64,000 nucleotides of DNA from the NCBI GenBank assembly GCA_024516035.1, contig CM044960.1, positions 14,569,880-14,633,879 on the forward strand, given 5' to 3'. The notes under the pieces are model-generated. The model did not search any database and had not been told where the DNA came from. It saw nothing but the letters and a program-made list of their open reading frames with translations. The DNA comes from Bactericera cockerelli. Taxonomy: Eukaryota > Arthropoda > Insecta > Hemiptera > Triozidae. Both the position numbers and the translations under genes were made by a program. Within the stretch, counting starts at the first letter, position 1. The number at the start of each line of letters is the position of its first letter. Of the stretch, positions 11,770-23,904 are shown one piece after another.

Positions 11770-14700
11770 ATAAGCCCAAGTTGCAGTGTATCATTTTGCT
11801 TCGTTAAAAAGTTATATGGCCAAATCCCTGTTCTTCAAGGTAAAAAGGTACCTTGGATTGTGCATGTTTTTAAAGTATACACTATATTTATTGTGTTAGT
11901 GAGTGTCTATATCCATGGTAAGTTAAGATTATTTCTTTTCAAATACAGGTGGTTGCATCTAAAAATAATATAATTAACCAAAGTAATATTCAATCAAAAG
12001 TTCAACATGTTTCAAAAATAAGATTTTTCTCTTTTTCCATTCCTTGAATCCAAAATCCCGGATTTTGAATTTTCAGAGCATTATTATGAAAATTACTACT
12101 ATAATCCAATTCAAAGATCGATACTACCGGTAGACCACAACATTTCGCCTGATTACACAAATACACACCCTCATTCACCTAAGTACAATATTTTCAAAGC
12201 CTATGTGGGCTGTAGGATTTCGACTCATTATTAAGGATAACATTGCGGCTTTGTCAAAGAGGATTCTACTCGGTAATAGGAGCATGTGTTCTGTCTATGG
12301 CAGGGAGATAAGAGTACGAGATTGAATAACAACAATAATAGAAGTTTCGAATCATTGACCACACGTAGTAAGGATCTCTGTATGGATTGAGCAAGGATTT
12401 CTTGAAATTACATTCTATCAAATCGATCGAATCAATTAGGTCGAAAAACGTGACTATTTTTTCGGTCACCTATCCAATTTTTGTCCTTACTCAGTGTAGC
12501 CTAATCCTAGGGAGATTTAACCTAGCCTAGAAGAATTCCCTGATCCTCAGTGCAAAATTTCAGGCTTCTCAGTCAAACGGTGTGGATTTGCATAAAGAAC
12601 ATACATACATACACACAGACAGCTTTATTTTATAGATGTAGATGTAAATAAGAGCTACACAGTAAGAAAGAGAGCATTTTAACAAAGACCTAGTCCTAGA
12701 GGAAAGTAATCTTTGGAATGGCTTCGTCCTTACTATTACTACAAGAACAATAGGCGAAGCAGTAACTTGTAGTGCATTTTCTAAATGTATAGAAACTCTA
12801 TTTGTCCTTGACTTTAACTTGTTGAAAAAAACAATGGAGATGACTACAAGAACAAGTAGATGTAGATGTAGAAGAAATACCTACACGGAGATAGAAGAAA
12901 AAGAGAGGGTGAATAATAGGAATAAGTAGGAAAATGTAAATTACCAAGATGAAAGAAGAATAGGAGTGAAAGGGAATTTTACTCAAACCTCAATTAAAAT
13001 CTGGGACAGAATTACAATGAATGTAAACTTCAAAGAACAAAAAACATAATGGTGAAAAGTTGTAATATCTCTATCCCCATTGTAAGATACCCACGGTGCT
13101 CTCGTTTCACCTCTGTATGCCGTTTCAGTTGAGAGCGGGTTGATGGTAACTTTTGTGAAGTTAACATTACATCAAAAATTTCCTGTACTTTTGGTGGCTT
13201 TTGAAAGTAAAATCTTTGAGAACATGAAAATAAAATTATAAATAAAATTCTACATCATAAAGATTCAAAATCCCAAGTGAGTTTTATTTGCCACAAAAAA
13301 GTGTTTATCAAGACAGAGTAACCAATTCGTGAGGTTGGTTTTTTCTATCCTACTCTGGTCCGATAAGAAATCTGGGTTGTAAATGATGCGCTTGACAGGC
13401 AACGAATAAAGCTAAAACCCCATTTTGAATTCCTTTCAAGACGTAAAATTTAATCATTGAACTAGAAGAAGCTTATTGAATCTGGATGCCCATAAAAAAT
13501 TTCCACCTTCGTAGGATAGGGAGTCATCATGAATAGCAAAGTGGGCAGTATCCAAAAGCGCCGATTTATACCTGAATTTAAAAAAGGAGTATGCGCAAGC
13601 GTATGTGTCATTGCGAAATATGCAAGCTAAATTTTGTTTTTTTTCTTAGCACGTACGATAAGAAATTCTTGATATTCTTAGATTTGGGTCGAACGCCTTG
13701 CGCCTAGAAGATTATACTGAACCATTTTTTAGTTGCAGTAGAGGTCTACAGGTATAAAAGTTAAGAAGAACACACTCTGGGTATCATTAACGCTTTTAAT
13801 AATGCCAAGGTACAACACCTAATAAAGTGTCATTAGGAAGCTTTCTACTAAGTAATTTTATTTAGTTCTTGTTTTCTAAAGTGAAAAATAAAAACTAATA
13901 AAATAAAGTTTAGTAGCTCGTGAGAACACTTCTCGTTCATTTTCTATGGAGAGTTAAAGTATGTTTTATTTTTTCCCCCATTAATATTGCTCTCTCTCTA
14001 TTTTTCCCATCATTTGTTGAGAATAAAAGAGATCAGAAAAGTTATGCACGTTAAAAGAAGCAAGTTGGAATTCGAATAACCTCTTCAGAAATGAAATTCA
14101 GTACAAGTGTGCTGAGAGCTGAAAGAAAGAAAGAAACTCTGCCTAGATATAGATAGTACCCACCTCTCTGTATGAACTTAAGAAGTGGAGAAATTCTTGA
14201 AACGTGCTGAATATTCAAAAATTTCTTCTCTTCTTTAGTCTAAAGAAGAACGAACCATCTTGCAGACTGAGAAAGAGAACTTGATTAATAAATAGGTATA
14301 TCCGACAGATATCAGACATACCGTCGAATGAACTCTCAGTACAGGAAAATTGAAATATAAAAAGATTCAGGGACCAAAATAATATATAAAATAAGACTCA
14401 TAAATTTGAGAGGGTATATTCAAAACAAACCATACAAAATATGACTCAGATACAACAGAGTTTTATATTAATAAAGTGTCAATATTATTTGGTATACTTC
14501 CAGAACAAGAGAAAATACAAACATATTACAAAAAATGAGGACAGTTGATCAGGTACCCGAGCCAAGAAAAAATAAGGAAATATATTATATGGTTTAGAAT
14601 TTCGATAGGTACCGATGTGGGATTCAATTTTGCAAGAGTAAAATAATGTAGGAATTTGATGTTGGGGCCAAGAAAAAGAAAGCCTTACACAGTTTACCTA

Positions 14701-15480
14701 ATACAGATTATGATAATTAAATAATACAGCTTGGTACCCTGTATCTAAATGCAATATTTAGTTTCCTTATCCTATAATAAAGAAATTATTGTATTTGTCC
14801 ATAGTATGACTTACCCAGTTTTTCACATTTCTCGACGAATCATAGCCTGAAGATACCATTATACTCGTATACTGTTGTTTTCGGCCATTGATCTGTGCGT
14901 CCGTCCGTCTGTCCTTAAACACGATATCTCGAGAACAGTAAAAAATAGAGACTTGAAATTTGGCATGGAAGTTGATTTTTATATTCTACACGAACCACGA
15001 AAATTTTGGTTGAAATTGCACAGGGCGAAAAAAAGCGGCTGCAAGGGCCGTTCTTTTGGATTTGTTAAAGATACAAAAAAATACAGAACAAATATTTCTT
15101 TAAATAAAAAATAATAGAGGTCTACTGTGATAATTTTATTGATATATTGAACTTGTTGATCACAACTTACAGGTATTTAGGGGGGGACCAGCTCAGACTA
15201 ACTAATTTATTATTAATCTAAAATGAGGCTTGTGAAATGTCAAATCCAACGCTTTTCAGGTACTCATTATGAATTTGATATTTGCTTTTTTTGTTAACGA
15301 AATTTAACCAGTAGCGAAATTTGAAAGTCGTGTGGAGTCATACCAGTTTATTTTTGTTGTTGAAGGAAAAATTAAGTATAGGAATGTGCATGGAGGATTC
15401 CCGGATCCTATGGAATTTCGTTGTACCTATGGAATCTAACAGTTACTGTTTAGCACGGTGGTGTATAAAAAATATTTATA
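11770..15480. other. No gene seen; one dispersed-repeat fragment
   Basis: Mostly AT-rich unique-looking DNA. At about 14870-15110 a plus-strand frame begins with CGTCCGTCCGTCTGTCC and CGATATCTCGAGAAC, words that in my experience mark old dispersed repeats of insects, so the 79-codon frame there is probably not a gene. A 72-nt AG...GT window near 13115-13190 (minus) has no recognisable product. Confidence 0.4.
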
Positions 15481-15489
15481 TTTAATAAG

Positions 15490-15680
15490 TAGTCACCGTG
15501 GCAGAGTGTTTTACGCGCTAGGCATTGCATTCATGGTGACCTGGGTTCGGTTTCCAGCAGGAATTTTTCTGTTCTGTACTTGGATGTTCGAGGTCCACTC
15601 ATACCTCATGAGGAAAAATGAGTAGTTACTTGTATGAGTAACGACCAGTGGGGCGGCGTTGCCAAAGTAAAAAGAAATGA
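15490..15680 (+). mobile_element. tRNA-derived SINE, family 3
   Basis: Head TAGTCACCGTGGCAGAGTG with B-box-like GGGTTCGGTTTCC, then the body GGTCCACTCATACCTCATGA-GGAAAAATGAGTAGTTAC. Related pieces: 30482-30580 (minus), 35730-35785 (body only, plus) and 52190-52345 (plus, diverged). Confidence 0.7.
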
Positions 15681-15689
15681 ATGTAATAG

Positions 15690-16525
15690 AATTCGAAAAG
15701 TGAAGGAGGCTCTTAATAATGCTGCACTAACACACAAATTTTTTGAAGAGGCCTTGTGGTTCACCACAGGTAAAATTATACAGACATAGATATTATAATT
15801 ATTGTAGTGGGTATGTACGTCCTCGTACTTTCTTACTATAACAATAACTCTGTTGCTGTAACTTCTTTATGCAGAAATATGAAAACTCTTCCTCATACCC
15901 AATTTATACCACATTGTGGTTTTGTTCATCAGATTACACGTAGATAAAAGCTAGTATGAACAACTGAACATGAACATATCATAAAGTTACTTTTCTATTA
16001 GAAAATTAGGTTGAATTTTTAGTGCGAGTTTAAATTTTCCTTGTTATCTAGCTGTATCTCTATACTAGGTACATACATAAGTAAGTACCTACTTAAAACA
16101 AAGTTTTGACATTTTAATGTAGGATGTATAGGGCAGGGGTCGGCATGTACTGCATGGAGGGTTACAGAAAAATAAGAAGTATATTCGTTATTTGTTCATG
16201 GCCCAAACATTACAGGTTCACACTGCCTGTTGTGGACCGCTTGTCTGGGTTTTTGTTCTAGAATCTAATTCACCGAGAAACATATTTTCTTTCAAGAAAC
16301 CATGTTTCATTTTATAGGTATGAACTGAAAATGTAAGACAGTGAAAATTCTCTACCAAAACGGACAAATCAGTTCCTCGTGAATTACACATTTACATCAT
16401 TTTCCATGGTTATCATTGAGATAATTATTTTGGATTATTCTATAACGTAATACCTAGAATTTTGTACTTCCAGGACCTTTATTTGTTTTTTTTTCTTAAA
16501 ATAAAATAAAAATAATAATGAAAAA
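15690..16525. other. No gene or recognised repeat
   Basis: AT-rich sequence with no domain-bearing frame on either strand. Confidence 0.45.
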
Positions 16526-16537
16526 GGAACATGTATT

Positions 16538-16797
16538 TTTTTTTTTTAAGTGGGGTTTAACGTCGCTTTCAACTGCTATGGTCATATCACGACGGGGGTT
16601 TTACCCTCCATTCGCAGGAAACTCACAAACCTGCTACTCACATTGACCTCACCCAGCCTGAGTGGGGCCGGGAAAAGCCAGCGTCACGAGAATTAGAATT
16701 TGAATGGTCACCCATCCAAGTCTTAACCTCGCTGGATGTCGCTTAACTTCGGTGTTCTGAAGGGAACCGGTGTATTCAACATGCCATCGACACTGGC
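16538..16797 (-). mobile_element. 5S rRNA-derived SINE (SINE3 type)
   Basis: On the minus strand, positions 16797-16705 match the first two thirds of eukaryotic 5S rRNA: a CATG-TGAATACACCGGTTC-like segment, CACCGAAGTTAAGC, then GGTTAAGACTTGGATGGGTG. These include the 5S internal promoter (A box, intermediate element, C box). An unrelated body follows and ends ...GTTAAACCCCACTTAAAAAA (tail at 16526-16548). It is not a 5S gene, because the 3' third of 5S is replaced by the SINE body. A T run of about 38 bases (16803-16840) abuts its 5' end, probably the A-tail of another minus-strand insertion. Confidence 0.85.
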
Positions 16798-16843
<46 letters not shown>

Positions 16844-17045
16844 AAAACTATTCAGAGTGTTCAGTCAATTTCAAAAACGGTAAATCGAGATTTCCGCGTT
16901 AAAAGTGTACCAATTTATAATCTTAAATGTTGCAATTTGTTATGTGGTTTTTGAGATTTGTAATTGAAAGGAATTATTTTATTTAAAAACACGAACACCC
17001 AAAAGCAAAGTTACTTAGAAGATTACGAGATTTGTGCAAACTTAC

Positions 17046-17102
17046 TTTACATTCCGTGTCCACCTCAACACAGTGTTTCCCATAATCCGTCACTACCAAG
17101 GC
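17046..17102 (-). CDS. Possible 57-nt micro-exon, unassigned
   Basis: A G+C-richer island reads ALVVTDYGKHCVEVDTECK (19 codons, phase 0 at both ends) between an AG (…GTCAAG) and a strong GTAAGT donor. Two cysteines with acidic spacers suggest a secreted cysteine-rich domain, but this is a guess from 19 residues. It does not look like TM4 of the receptor on the same strand. No partner exon was found, and a short AG...GT window can arise by chance. Confidence 0.2.
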
Positions 17103-17280
17103 CTTGACATGTGCGATTGAAAGAAATTTATTATTAGAAAATATACGATCCTTTAGGTTTGTGCAGATGGGCAGGTGCTAGGAGTCCTGGATTTAACCAT
17201 TGTCGCAAAGGATGCCTTCGTCTTAAGGTTTAACACCCATTCCTTCATGTTTACCACATAATAATACGTCTTGGGCTTTT

Positions 17281-17463
17281 TTTTTTGAAAAGGTAGTTGT
17301 GCCCCGGAACCGCTTTCGCATTACTTCAGGGCACTTTACCTTTACATCCATATCATTCCGGAAACGGAAAATTTCGGTCAGAAATTTCCGCTCCGGCCGG
17401 GATTCGAACCCGCAACTTCCGGGTCAGTAACCAATGCTCTTAACCACTGAGCCACGGAGGTCG
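17281..17463 (-). mobile_element. tRNA-derived SINE, family 4
   Basis: Minus strand: CCGTGGCTCAGTGGTTAAGA (A box) and GCGGGTTCGAATCCCGGCC (B box), then a body with GGAAATTTC/GAAATTTTCC words and a short A-tail at 17279-17287. The tRNA resemblance is strong, but no 3' acceptor stem pairs, so it is not a tRNA gene. Confidence 0.85.
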
Positions 17464-18825
17464 GCAAACGTCTTGGGCTTACTGCTTGAATATTGTGATT
17501 TAAGAGTTATAATCGGACAGTTTAAATAAGGCGATATAAGTTTTTCATGTTGAATTTTGCATATCCTTACTGAGAGCGTAATAAGTTCAGAGAGCGCCAA
17601 GTAGGAAATGAATGGTTTCCACAAGGTGCAAGTTATTCCCTCAGGTTGGAACTGGCTTTCAACTTCCTGGTTCCATATTCGAACACCGCTTTCTTCTTAG
17701 GTGCCCTCCAAACTTTGAGTTCCCGAGTAGAAACTTCTCCTTGATTTGAGTCTCCTATAGATGGGTTTGTGATCTTATACCTTGCATTGAGTGGCAAATG
17801 TCTGTCTTCTACACTCAATAAATGTGAGACTGCGATCCTTGTGTACGAAGGTGAGTGAAAGCAATTCCACTGAGAGGGTAAGTATAGTTTCTCAACTGGG
17901 GTTTGTGTCATTCATCCTGTCACTATCCGCATCCTGTCACTATCCGAATGACTTAGTTCCTTCGACTCAATACCCACCTGCTTTCTATGTGCTGACGAGC
18001 CCCATACAAGTGATGCATATGAAGGAGAGATGTAAAAAGCTGGAGCTGATATTCTGAGAGTTTAGAACATACCTAATTTTTTTGTAGTCAAAGTTTGCAA
18101 AGACAATACATGATTAATATTAACGAAGAAAATTGTAGTCAGAATTTTTCATTCTTCCAAACGGACTAAGCACAATATTTTCCACAACTTCACACAATTA
18201 TAGTTGGAAGTAAAATGTAAGGATTAAAAATGTATAGAATGGAAAAGAATGAAATATTGCAGGAGAAAATCATACGTGCACAAAGTTTAGACGGAAAAAG
18301 AGAGATGCATTCAGAGAAAGAAAAGTAAAAGGAGCACCATGCGTGGAATAATTCAATGGCAAGTTAGAAAAGTTGTAATTTTTCATATAAAATATATTGA
18401 TTTGTTACGAACTGCACCATATGTATTGGTCAGGCTAGTTATTTTGTTATTACTAAGGTTGCGTTAGTAATAATGTGTGTTAATAATAGTCAATATTATC
18501 AACCTTACTGTCAACACCAAAGTTTGCATATCAACTATTGAGTGCATTCAGTTGTGAAAACAAAATCTACAAAACCATGCAAAAATCTCTAAGCAATCAG
18601 GAGATATCGGAAATTTTTGAGAAAAAATGCAATTCTGATTTTTTTTTGAGAAAAAAAGAAAAAGTACGGAAAAACTAAAAGTCTGAATGAAAAATGATAA
18701 TGTCGCTCTACCATTTTTCTTTTGTCATTCGTGAAATATGTCGTCCTATTTTTCATTGAATCTTGGAACGCAGTGTGAAATAGAAGTATTTTTTATTTCA
18801 AATCCCCTGGCTAGATATTGAATTG
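17464..18825. other. Unassigned; G+C-richer block at 17640-18060
   Basis: Both strands carry an open frame of about 90 codons here (17633-17911 minus; 17791-18057 plus), neither with a motif I know. The plus-strand frame contains a tandem duplication of the 16-mer CATCCTGTCACTATCC. The mutual overlap and basic, low-hydrophobicity products argue for repeat-derived sequence rather than an exon. Confidence 0.35.
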
Positions 18826-19009
18826 AATTGAATTGTGTTTTATTGGATTCAAAACAGTTATTACAACCTATTACATTGAATCACTACAAAAGGGTCTTAA
18901 GAGTAAGAAGACAACTAGATTTTTCAAACTAAAAATTAGAATAAAAATAAAAAAAATGAATTAAAAATGATATAAAAATTTACATAATTTAGACATAACA
19001 GATTAACCT

Positions 19010-19897
19010 CTAAATTTGTAAGCTATGGCCAGTAAACAAAGTTGTTTTCAAGAACAATATAAAGCTTGATAAGGATTTAGAAAATTCCATATCGGGATAC
19101 TTATTACATAAGGTCATCATCCTATCCATAGGGATCAAATCTGAGGGTTGACATTTAAATATTTGAAAATGACGAGCATTTCTTCTTGGAATCTTGAAGT
19201 TCAATAAGGGTAACAAAGAGCTACAGTCAAATAGCGAGTTTGTAATTTTATATATAAACAAAATGTCTATGTACACCCTACGTATACCTAGAGAACTTAG
19301 TCTATATGTTTCCAATGCAACACTGTACGAACTAGACTGCCCTAAAGAACGATATGTTATTCTCCTAAGAAATGTCTTTTGAATTTGTTCAATTCTATTA
19401 CTATTAACTGTCCCTAACCCCGCCCATACTTCAGAGCAGTATTCCAATTTGGTACGTACCAAAGAACTAAATAGTACCATAAAAGTAAGAGAATTCTGAA
19501 AATCTTTAGAAATCCAGTATATTAGGCCCGAACTTTTCTTACTGGCACTAAGTATTTTTTCTACATGAAAGTCAAATTTCAGTTTTGAGTCAAAGAAGAC
19601 ACCTAAATCTTTATGTACGTGTTTTCTGGGTATGACAGTTCCATTGACATTGTAATTATAAATAAAGGTATCTCTCTTACGAGTATATGACATAACAACG
19701 GTCTTATCTGTGTTACACTTCATACCATTATATGAGCACCATTCCAGAATAGAATTTACATCTTCTTGTAACTGTATTGCATCCTCACAATATTGGATTG
19801 ATTTACTAATTTTTAAATCGTCGGCGAATATGTCCGCACGACTCAGTATTACTTCTGAGATGTCATTGAAAAATATAATAAACAGGAGCGGCCCCAA
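19010..19897 (-). pseudogene. LINE reverse transcriptase, C-terminal half
   Basis: Continues from GPLLFIIFFNDISEVI into FADDLKISKSI (catalytic FADD), CNTDKTVVMSYTRK and KDLGVFFDSKLKF, and ends with the thumb/C-terminal region SLVRTKLEYCSEVWAG. It stays open for 295 codons, so the element is moderately young; the disabling changes are few. Confidence 0.9.
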
Positions 19898-20622
19898 GTT
19901 GGACCCTTTGGGGGGACGCCCGAGGGGATCAAATAATCATCTGAGTAGTAATTACCAATTTTTACCCGAAAACAGCGATTGCTCAAATAATTTTTAAAAA
20001 ATGTTATAAATAATGGTGACAAACCAAATTTTTCTAACTTTTTCAACAGTAATCTGTGAGGAACTAAATCAAAAGCTTTACTGAGATCAAAATATACAGT
20101 GTCAACTTGACCTTGATTAAGGACTACTGGGGCTGTGGCCTGTAAAAACGATACCAAATTTGTACTAGTCGATCTACCTCTCATGAACCCATGCTGATTA
20201 AAACTGATGAGATTTTTAACATGGAAAGAAATATGATTAACTAAACATTTTTCAAATATTTTAGAAAAATTACTTAGCAGGGACACTGGTCTATAGTTTT
20301 TTACATCAGTTATGTAAGAATTTTTGGGTACAGGAACCACCACCGAAGTCTTCCAAGCAGTTGGAAATCTACCAGATGACAGACATAAATTAAAAATATT
20401 ACACAAAACAGGGGCAAGTATGATAATGCAGCCTTTTAAGATAAATGCTGGAAAGTTATCTGAACCAGAAACTGTTGAGGATTTTAAACTCTTGGCCGCA
20501 TTCACAACATCCGCCACTGATAATACAGGAGGACTGAAATGTGGCACATCGCTACCATGAGTATGTTGCTCAATAGGCACATCACTACTGTTGTACACTG
20601 AACTGAAATGTTGAGCAAACAA
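19849..20622 (-). pseudogene. LINE reverse transcriptase, N-terminal half
   Basis: Contains SFLQATAPVVLNQG, the VVPVPK...NYRPVSLLSNFSKIFE block and HGFMRGRST. FDLSKAFDLVPHRLLLKKL is the RT motif with the first catalytic aspartate. At about 19905-19915 the GVPQGS motif is broken: a homopolymer stretch has two extra bases and the frame reads GVPPKGPTWG. Confidence 0.88.
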
Positions 20623-21290
20623 CTCCTGGTACTTGCTCTTCAGGTACTACTTGATTATTCTGAATAATACATACCTCATGAGGATTTTTATATTTAGTTT
20701 TAATAAACTGCCAGAAAAACTTCGGGTTGGTACACAGGTCATATTCAACTTTACTTTTGAATCTCTTCTCATCCAGAGCTAATCTCTGCTTACTCAGTTT
20801 TCTAAATTTACTAAATGATTGTTTAAAGTAGATACTGTCAGGATTTTTCTTAACTTTTTTATGGAACTTTTCCTTTAATTGAAGTAACTTAATTAGTCGA
20901 AATGAGAACCAATGGGGGTACTTAGAGGGTCGGAATACTTTATCTGGAATAAAGTTTTGAACTGCAGAGGATACTGCATTATTTAAATCAAGAACAAGAG
21001 TGTCCGGATCAGAAGAGTTTACAAAATCATACTGCTCTAAGTAGCGGTATAGTGCGAGATAATCGCCCTGAGAAAAGTTTTTCTTAACTAATGGCACAGA
21101 AGTATGATTAAAAACATTAAGAGATATAGTTATAAGTAAACTAGGATGACTATTATCTAACTGTACAATTTCTTGCTCACGAGTAATACATAACTCCCCA
21201 CAAAGATTCGAGAGCACTAAGTCCAAGATATTATCCAGAGGATTTATACGTATATAACAATGTTGACGTAAATTAAGGTTACAAAAGGGG
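20585..21290 (-). pseudogene. LINE linker between endonuclease and RT
   Basis: Reads ...NPLDNILDLVLSN... and ...FRPSKYPHWFSFRLIKLLQL, KEKFHKKVKK. This is the usual connecting region, with the 'P-x-W-F' and 'K-x-x-x-H-x-K-x-K' pattern of Jockey-type proteins. A single frameshift at about 20620 separates it from the RT block. Confidence 0.75.
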
Positions 21291-21845
21291 AATAAACTAT
21301 TTCCGATTTTCTTTTAATGAAAGAATTCTGATTTTGACTAATGCCCAGTTCCCAATTAAATTCTGGTAGGTTATAATCCCCAGTTAATAATATTTTGTAG
21401 TCAGAAATATCAATGGTATCTATTAAAAAATCACAATAATCTTTTAGAGTATTAAGATCGATATCAGGGGGTAAGTAATGGTTCCCGATAAGTAGAACAC
21501 AATCAGAAAGTTTCACCTCCACCCACACGCATTCAATCCCGTTATAATCTAGATCAACTCTCCTATGTATCTTGAATTTGTTCCTCCTCACTGCAAGCAA
21601 TACCCCTCCCCCTCTCCTATCATGGACACCTTCTGGTATTGTGCGGTCTTTCCTAAACACAAGATATTCAGGGGTAAAATAATTGTAACTATCATACGTA
21701 TGCTGTAAACCAGTCTCAGTTATGTTTACAAAATCATAGTCACATCCAACAATATTGTGAAAAAACTCATCTAGATATGATATAGGATGAGTAATTTTGA
21801 GAATTCCGACATTTTGATTACCTTCTCTTATAGGTACAATGCGTA
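21244..21845 (-). pseudogene. LINE endonuclease domain, partial
   Basis: Reads ...NITETGLQHTYDSYNYFTPE, then ...RRGGGVLLAVRRN..., a segment ECVWVEVKL...LLIGNHYLPP and LLTGDYNLPEFNWE. These are the ETWL-, GGGV-, YRPP- and GDFN-type motifs of apurinic/apyrimidinic endonuclease domains in Jockey-like LINEs. The N-terminal catalytic Asn motif is reduced to NQNVGILK. The frame ends in stops near 21244, and a frameshift near 21290 leads to the next block. Confidence 0.8.
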
Positions 21846-21849
21846 TTTT

Positions 21850-22710
21850 TCTGGCGCTTTATGTCCCTAAGTATCTTGGAGAGCACTATATATAATATAT
21901 GTATATTAGTTCTTAGAATGCCATTAGGTACTTTCACAAGCATGCATTATAGTATTTTTAGTTCATGGCTTAACTCTAAACAAATAGGTAATACGTGATC
22001 TACATAAGTGAACATGAAGCATAGCTGAACTATTATGGCCAATCTACCCATCTAACCCATTTTCACACTTTATACGCTATCATTCTCTTTTTGGCATTTA
22101 CTAATTAAAGAGCTAAATAATCGCACACATTTGTAAAAATGGGTAATATGCAACTGAAAGAGGGTGGTAAATATTTTATTCCTTTACTTTATTTTATATA
22201 TTTTATTCCTTTACTTTATTTTATTCCTTTACACCAAGAGTCATAATATATTTATGTATGGATTCTATTTATGTAAAAACAGACAATACAGACCAGATTC
22301 AATATTACAATAATATGTAAATACAAAAAAAAATTGTACAACCATTTACAAAAAGGTTGGCAGTTCTTGTAAATACAAAAAATGGCATACAATTGAAATA
22401 GATTTTTTTATAAGTATTCCTTGAGGTATAAAGATGTCAGTGTCACCGAGTAGAATAAAATGTCAGTCCCTCGTAGGCGAACCTATTAAAAAGTAAAATA
22501 AAAGATGAACATGAACGTGTCTGTAATATAAATGAAGAATCTTCTTTTTTATTGTTCCTTGTGTAAAAGAAATTAAAATTAACTCATCTGTAATTTTTCA
22601 TCTCTCTACGTTTCATACAATACTTATTCAAGGATTCATACCTACCCTACTGTACAAGTGTATAAATGTACATGTTATAATTAGAGAATGGATTTGAGCA
22701 TTAATAACTT
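21850..22710. other. No gene seen; short TTTATTCCTTTAC repeats
   Basis: About 22170-22230 repeats the word TTTATTCCTTTACTTTATTT two to three times. Otherwise AT-rich with no recognisable feature. Confidence 0.45.
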
Positions 22711-22965
22711 CATATTTCACTTCCGGTATCTGTTAAATTTCAATTCCAGTAAATCTATTGAATTTCAATTCCGATAAATCTATGAAATTTCCATTCCGGT
22801 AAATCTATTAAATTTCAATTCCGGTAAATCTATTGAATTTCAATTCCGATAAATCCATTAAATTTCAATTCCGTTAAATCTATTAAATTTCAATTCCGAT
22901 AAATCTATTAAATTTCAATTCCGATAAATCTATTAAATTTCTATTCCGGTAAATCTATTGAACTT
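22711..22965. repeat. 25-bp tandem repeat array, about 10 units
   Basis: The unit is approximately AATCTATTAAATTTCAATTC plus CGGTA. Units differ by point changes (CGGT/CGAT/CGTT). The array starts with diverged units near 22715 and ends near 22965. Confidence 0.9.
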
Positions 22966-23561
22966 CAGATTTTGTCTAAGAGAACTCTATTCCGAGTAGT
23001 CTGGCTTACCCATGATTCCTGAGAATCCTGAGGGAGAAAGTCAGGTAAGTAAATCTGTTCCATTCACAGTTGCGAGACATGAAGAAGAAGCAGAACAACA
23101 TCCAACAACAACAAGAACAACAATAACAATCACAACAAAGCTGATGCTTTGCAATGATAGCGCATAACACCATAGGTGAGTTTAAAAATAATGTAAACAA
23201 AGTTCATTCCAGTGTATGGAGTTTCTTTTACATTAGGTATCAAAGGTCCTTTCTCATTACTCATGTGGACCATAAGAGGGTGCATACAAAATTTTTAGTA
23301 CATATTAAAAATGTTACCATTTTAGGGGTCAAAAGTGATCAATAAACCAATTACTGACTAAATAATAGTTACCTAGTGTCATCACATTATTAGGAACCTA
23401 TGTTTATAAAAATGACTTAAGTAGAGTAATCATAAGAGTGTGTCACCTGCTGTGATAATCTAGTTTAGATAGGACAATATTTCACATTCGAGTATCTGTG
23501 TTTTTGGTTTAAATATTGCTTTACAATTGCAAGCGTCGAGTGATTCATTTTATACGCGAAA

Positions 23562-23645
23562 TATTGCAATGTCTACATATGTTGGCCAGGCTGTATGTCC
23601 CACCCAGTATATCCCAAGGTATCAGACAGGAGGCCTGTGGAAAGC
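23562..23645. repeat. 84-bp direct repeat, copy 1
   Basis: Nearly identical to 24508-24591 (only a few differences, e.g. CTACATATG/CTACTCCTG). Core: GTTGGCCAGGC, CAGTATATCCCAAGGTATCA and GACAGGAGGCCTGTGGAAAG. No tRNA or coding signature. The two copies are about 945 bp apart and lie on either side of the TM3 exon. Confidence 0.85.
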
Positions 23646-23904
23646 TACTTCACCGCATGTGTTGTCAGAGTGAATCATTTTCTCTCCAGTGGATTTGAGA
23701 GACAACTGAATTCCGATGAGAGGTAAGAAGAACAAGAAGATGTGAAATGAAGAGGGGAAGTAATGCGGATTGCTATCTCGGCGTGGTGGGCCGGGGGTCG
23801 GGTAGGAGCTCCAAGACTGGCTGCATTGGAAACTTCCACCTTCATAGGCATTATCTTTCTGATTGTTGCAAAGAAAATATGCATTCATATACATTTGTTT
23901 CCAT

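Larger units (their letters stand above)
18828..21848 (-). mobile_element. Jockey-like LINE, 5'-truncated and frameshifted
   Basis: About 3.0 kb on the minus strand. It contains the C-terminal part of an AP-endonuclease domain, a linker and a reverse transcriptase. The 3' end carries a short (AATTC) repeat tail at 18828-18840. The coding line is broken into four frames (21845-21244, 21290-20585, 20622-19849, 19897-19010), so it cannot encode an intact protein. No ORF1 is present. Jockey/CR1 relatives are the best fit from RT wording; the exact clade needs a tree. Confidence 0.88.

Noticed and set aside
13115..13190. Possible 72-nt exon (EIFDVMLTSQKLPSTRSQLK...) on the minus strand
   Set aside because: Borders fit AG/GT, but the pyrimidine tract is poor and the peptide does not fit the expected TM4 or any motif.
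16705..16797. A 5S rRNA gene
   Set aside because: Only the 5' two thirds matches and an unrelated body with A-tail follows, as in a 5S-derived SINE.
19194..20560. Plus-strand ORFs opposite the LINE
   Set aside because: Antisense shadows of the minus-strand reverse transcriptase.
22711..22965. CRISPR array
   Set aside because: Head-to-tail 25-bp repeat without unique spacers, in a eukaryotic genome.
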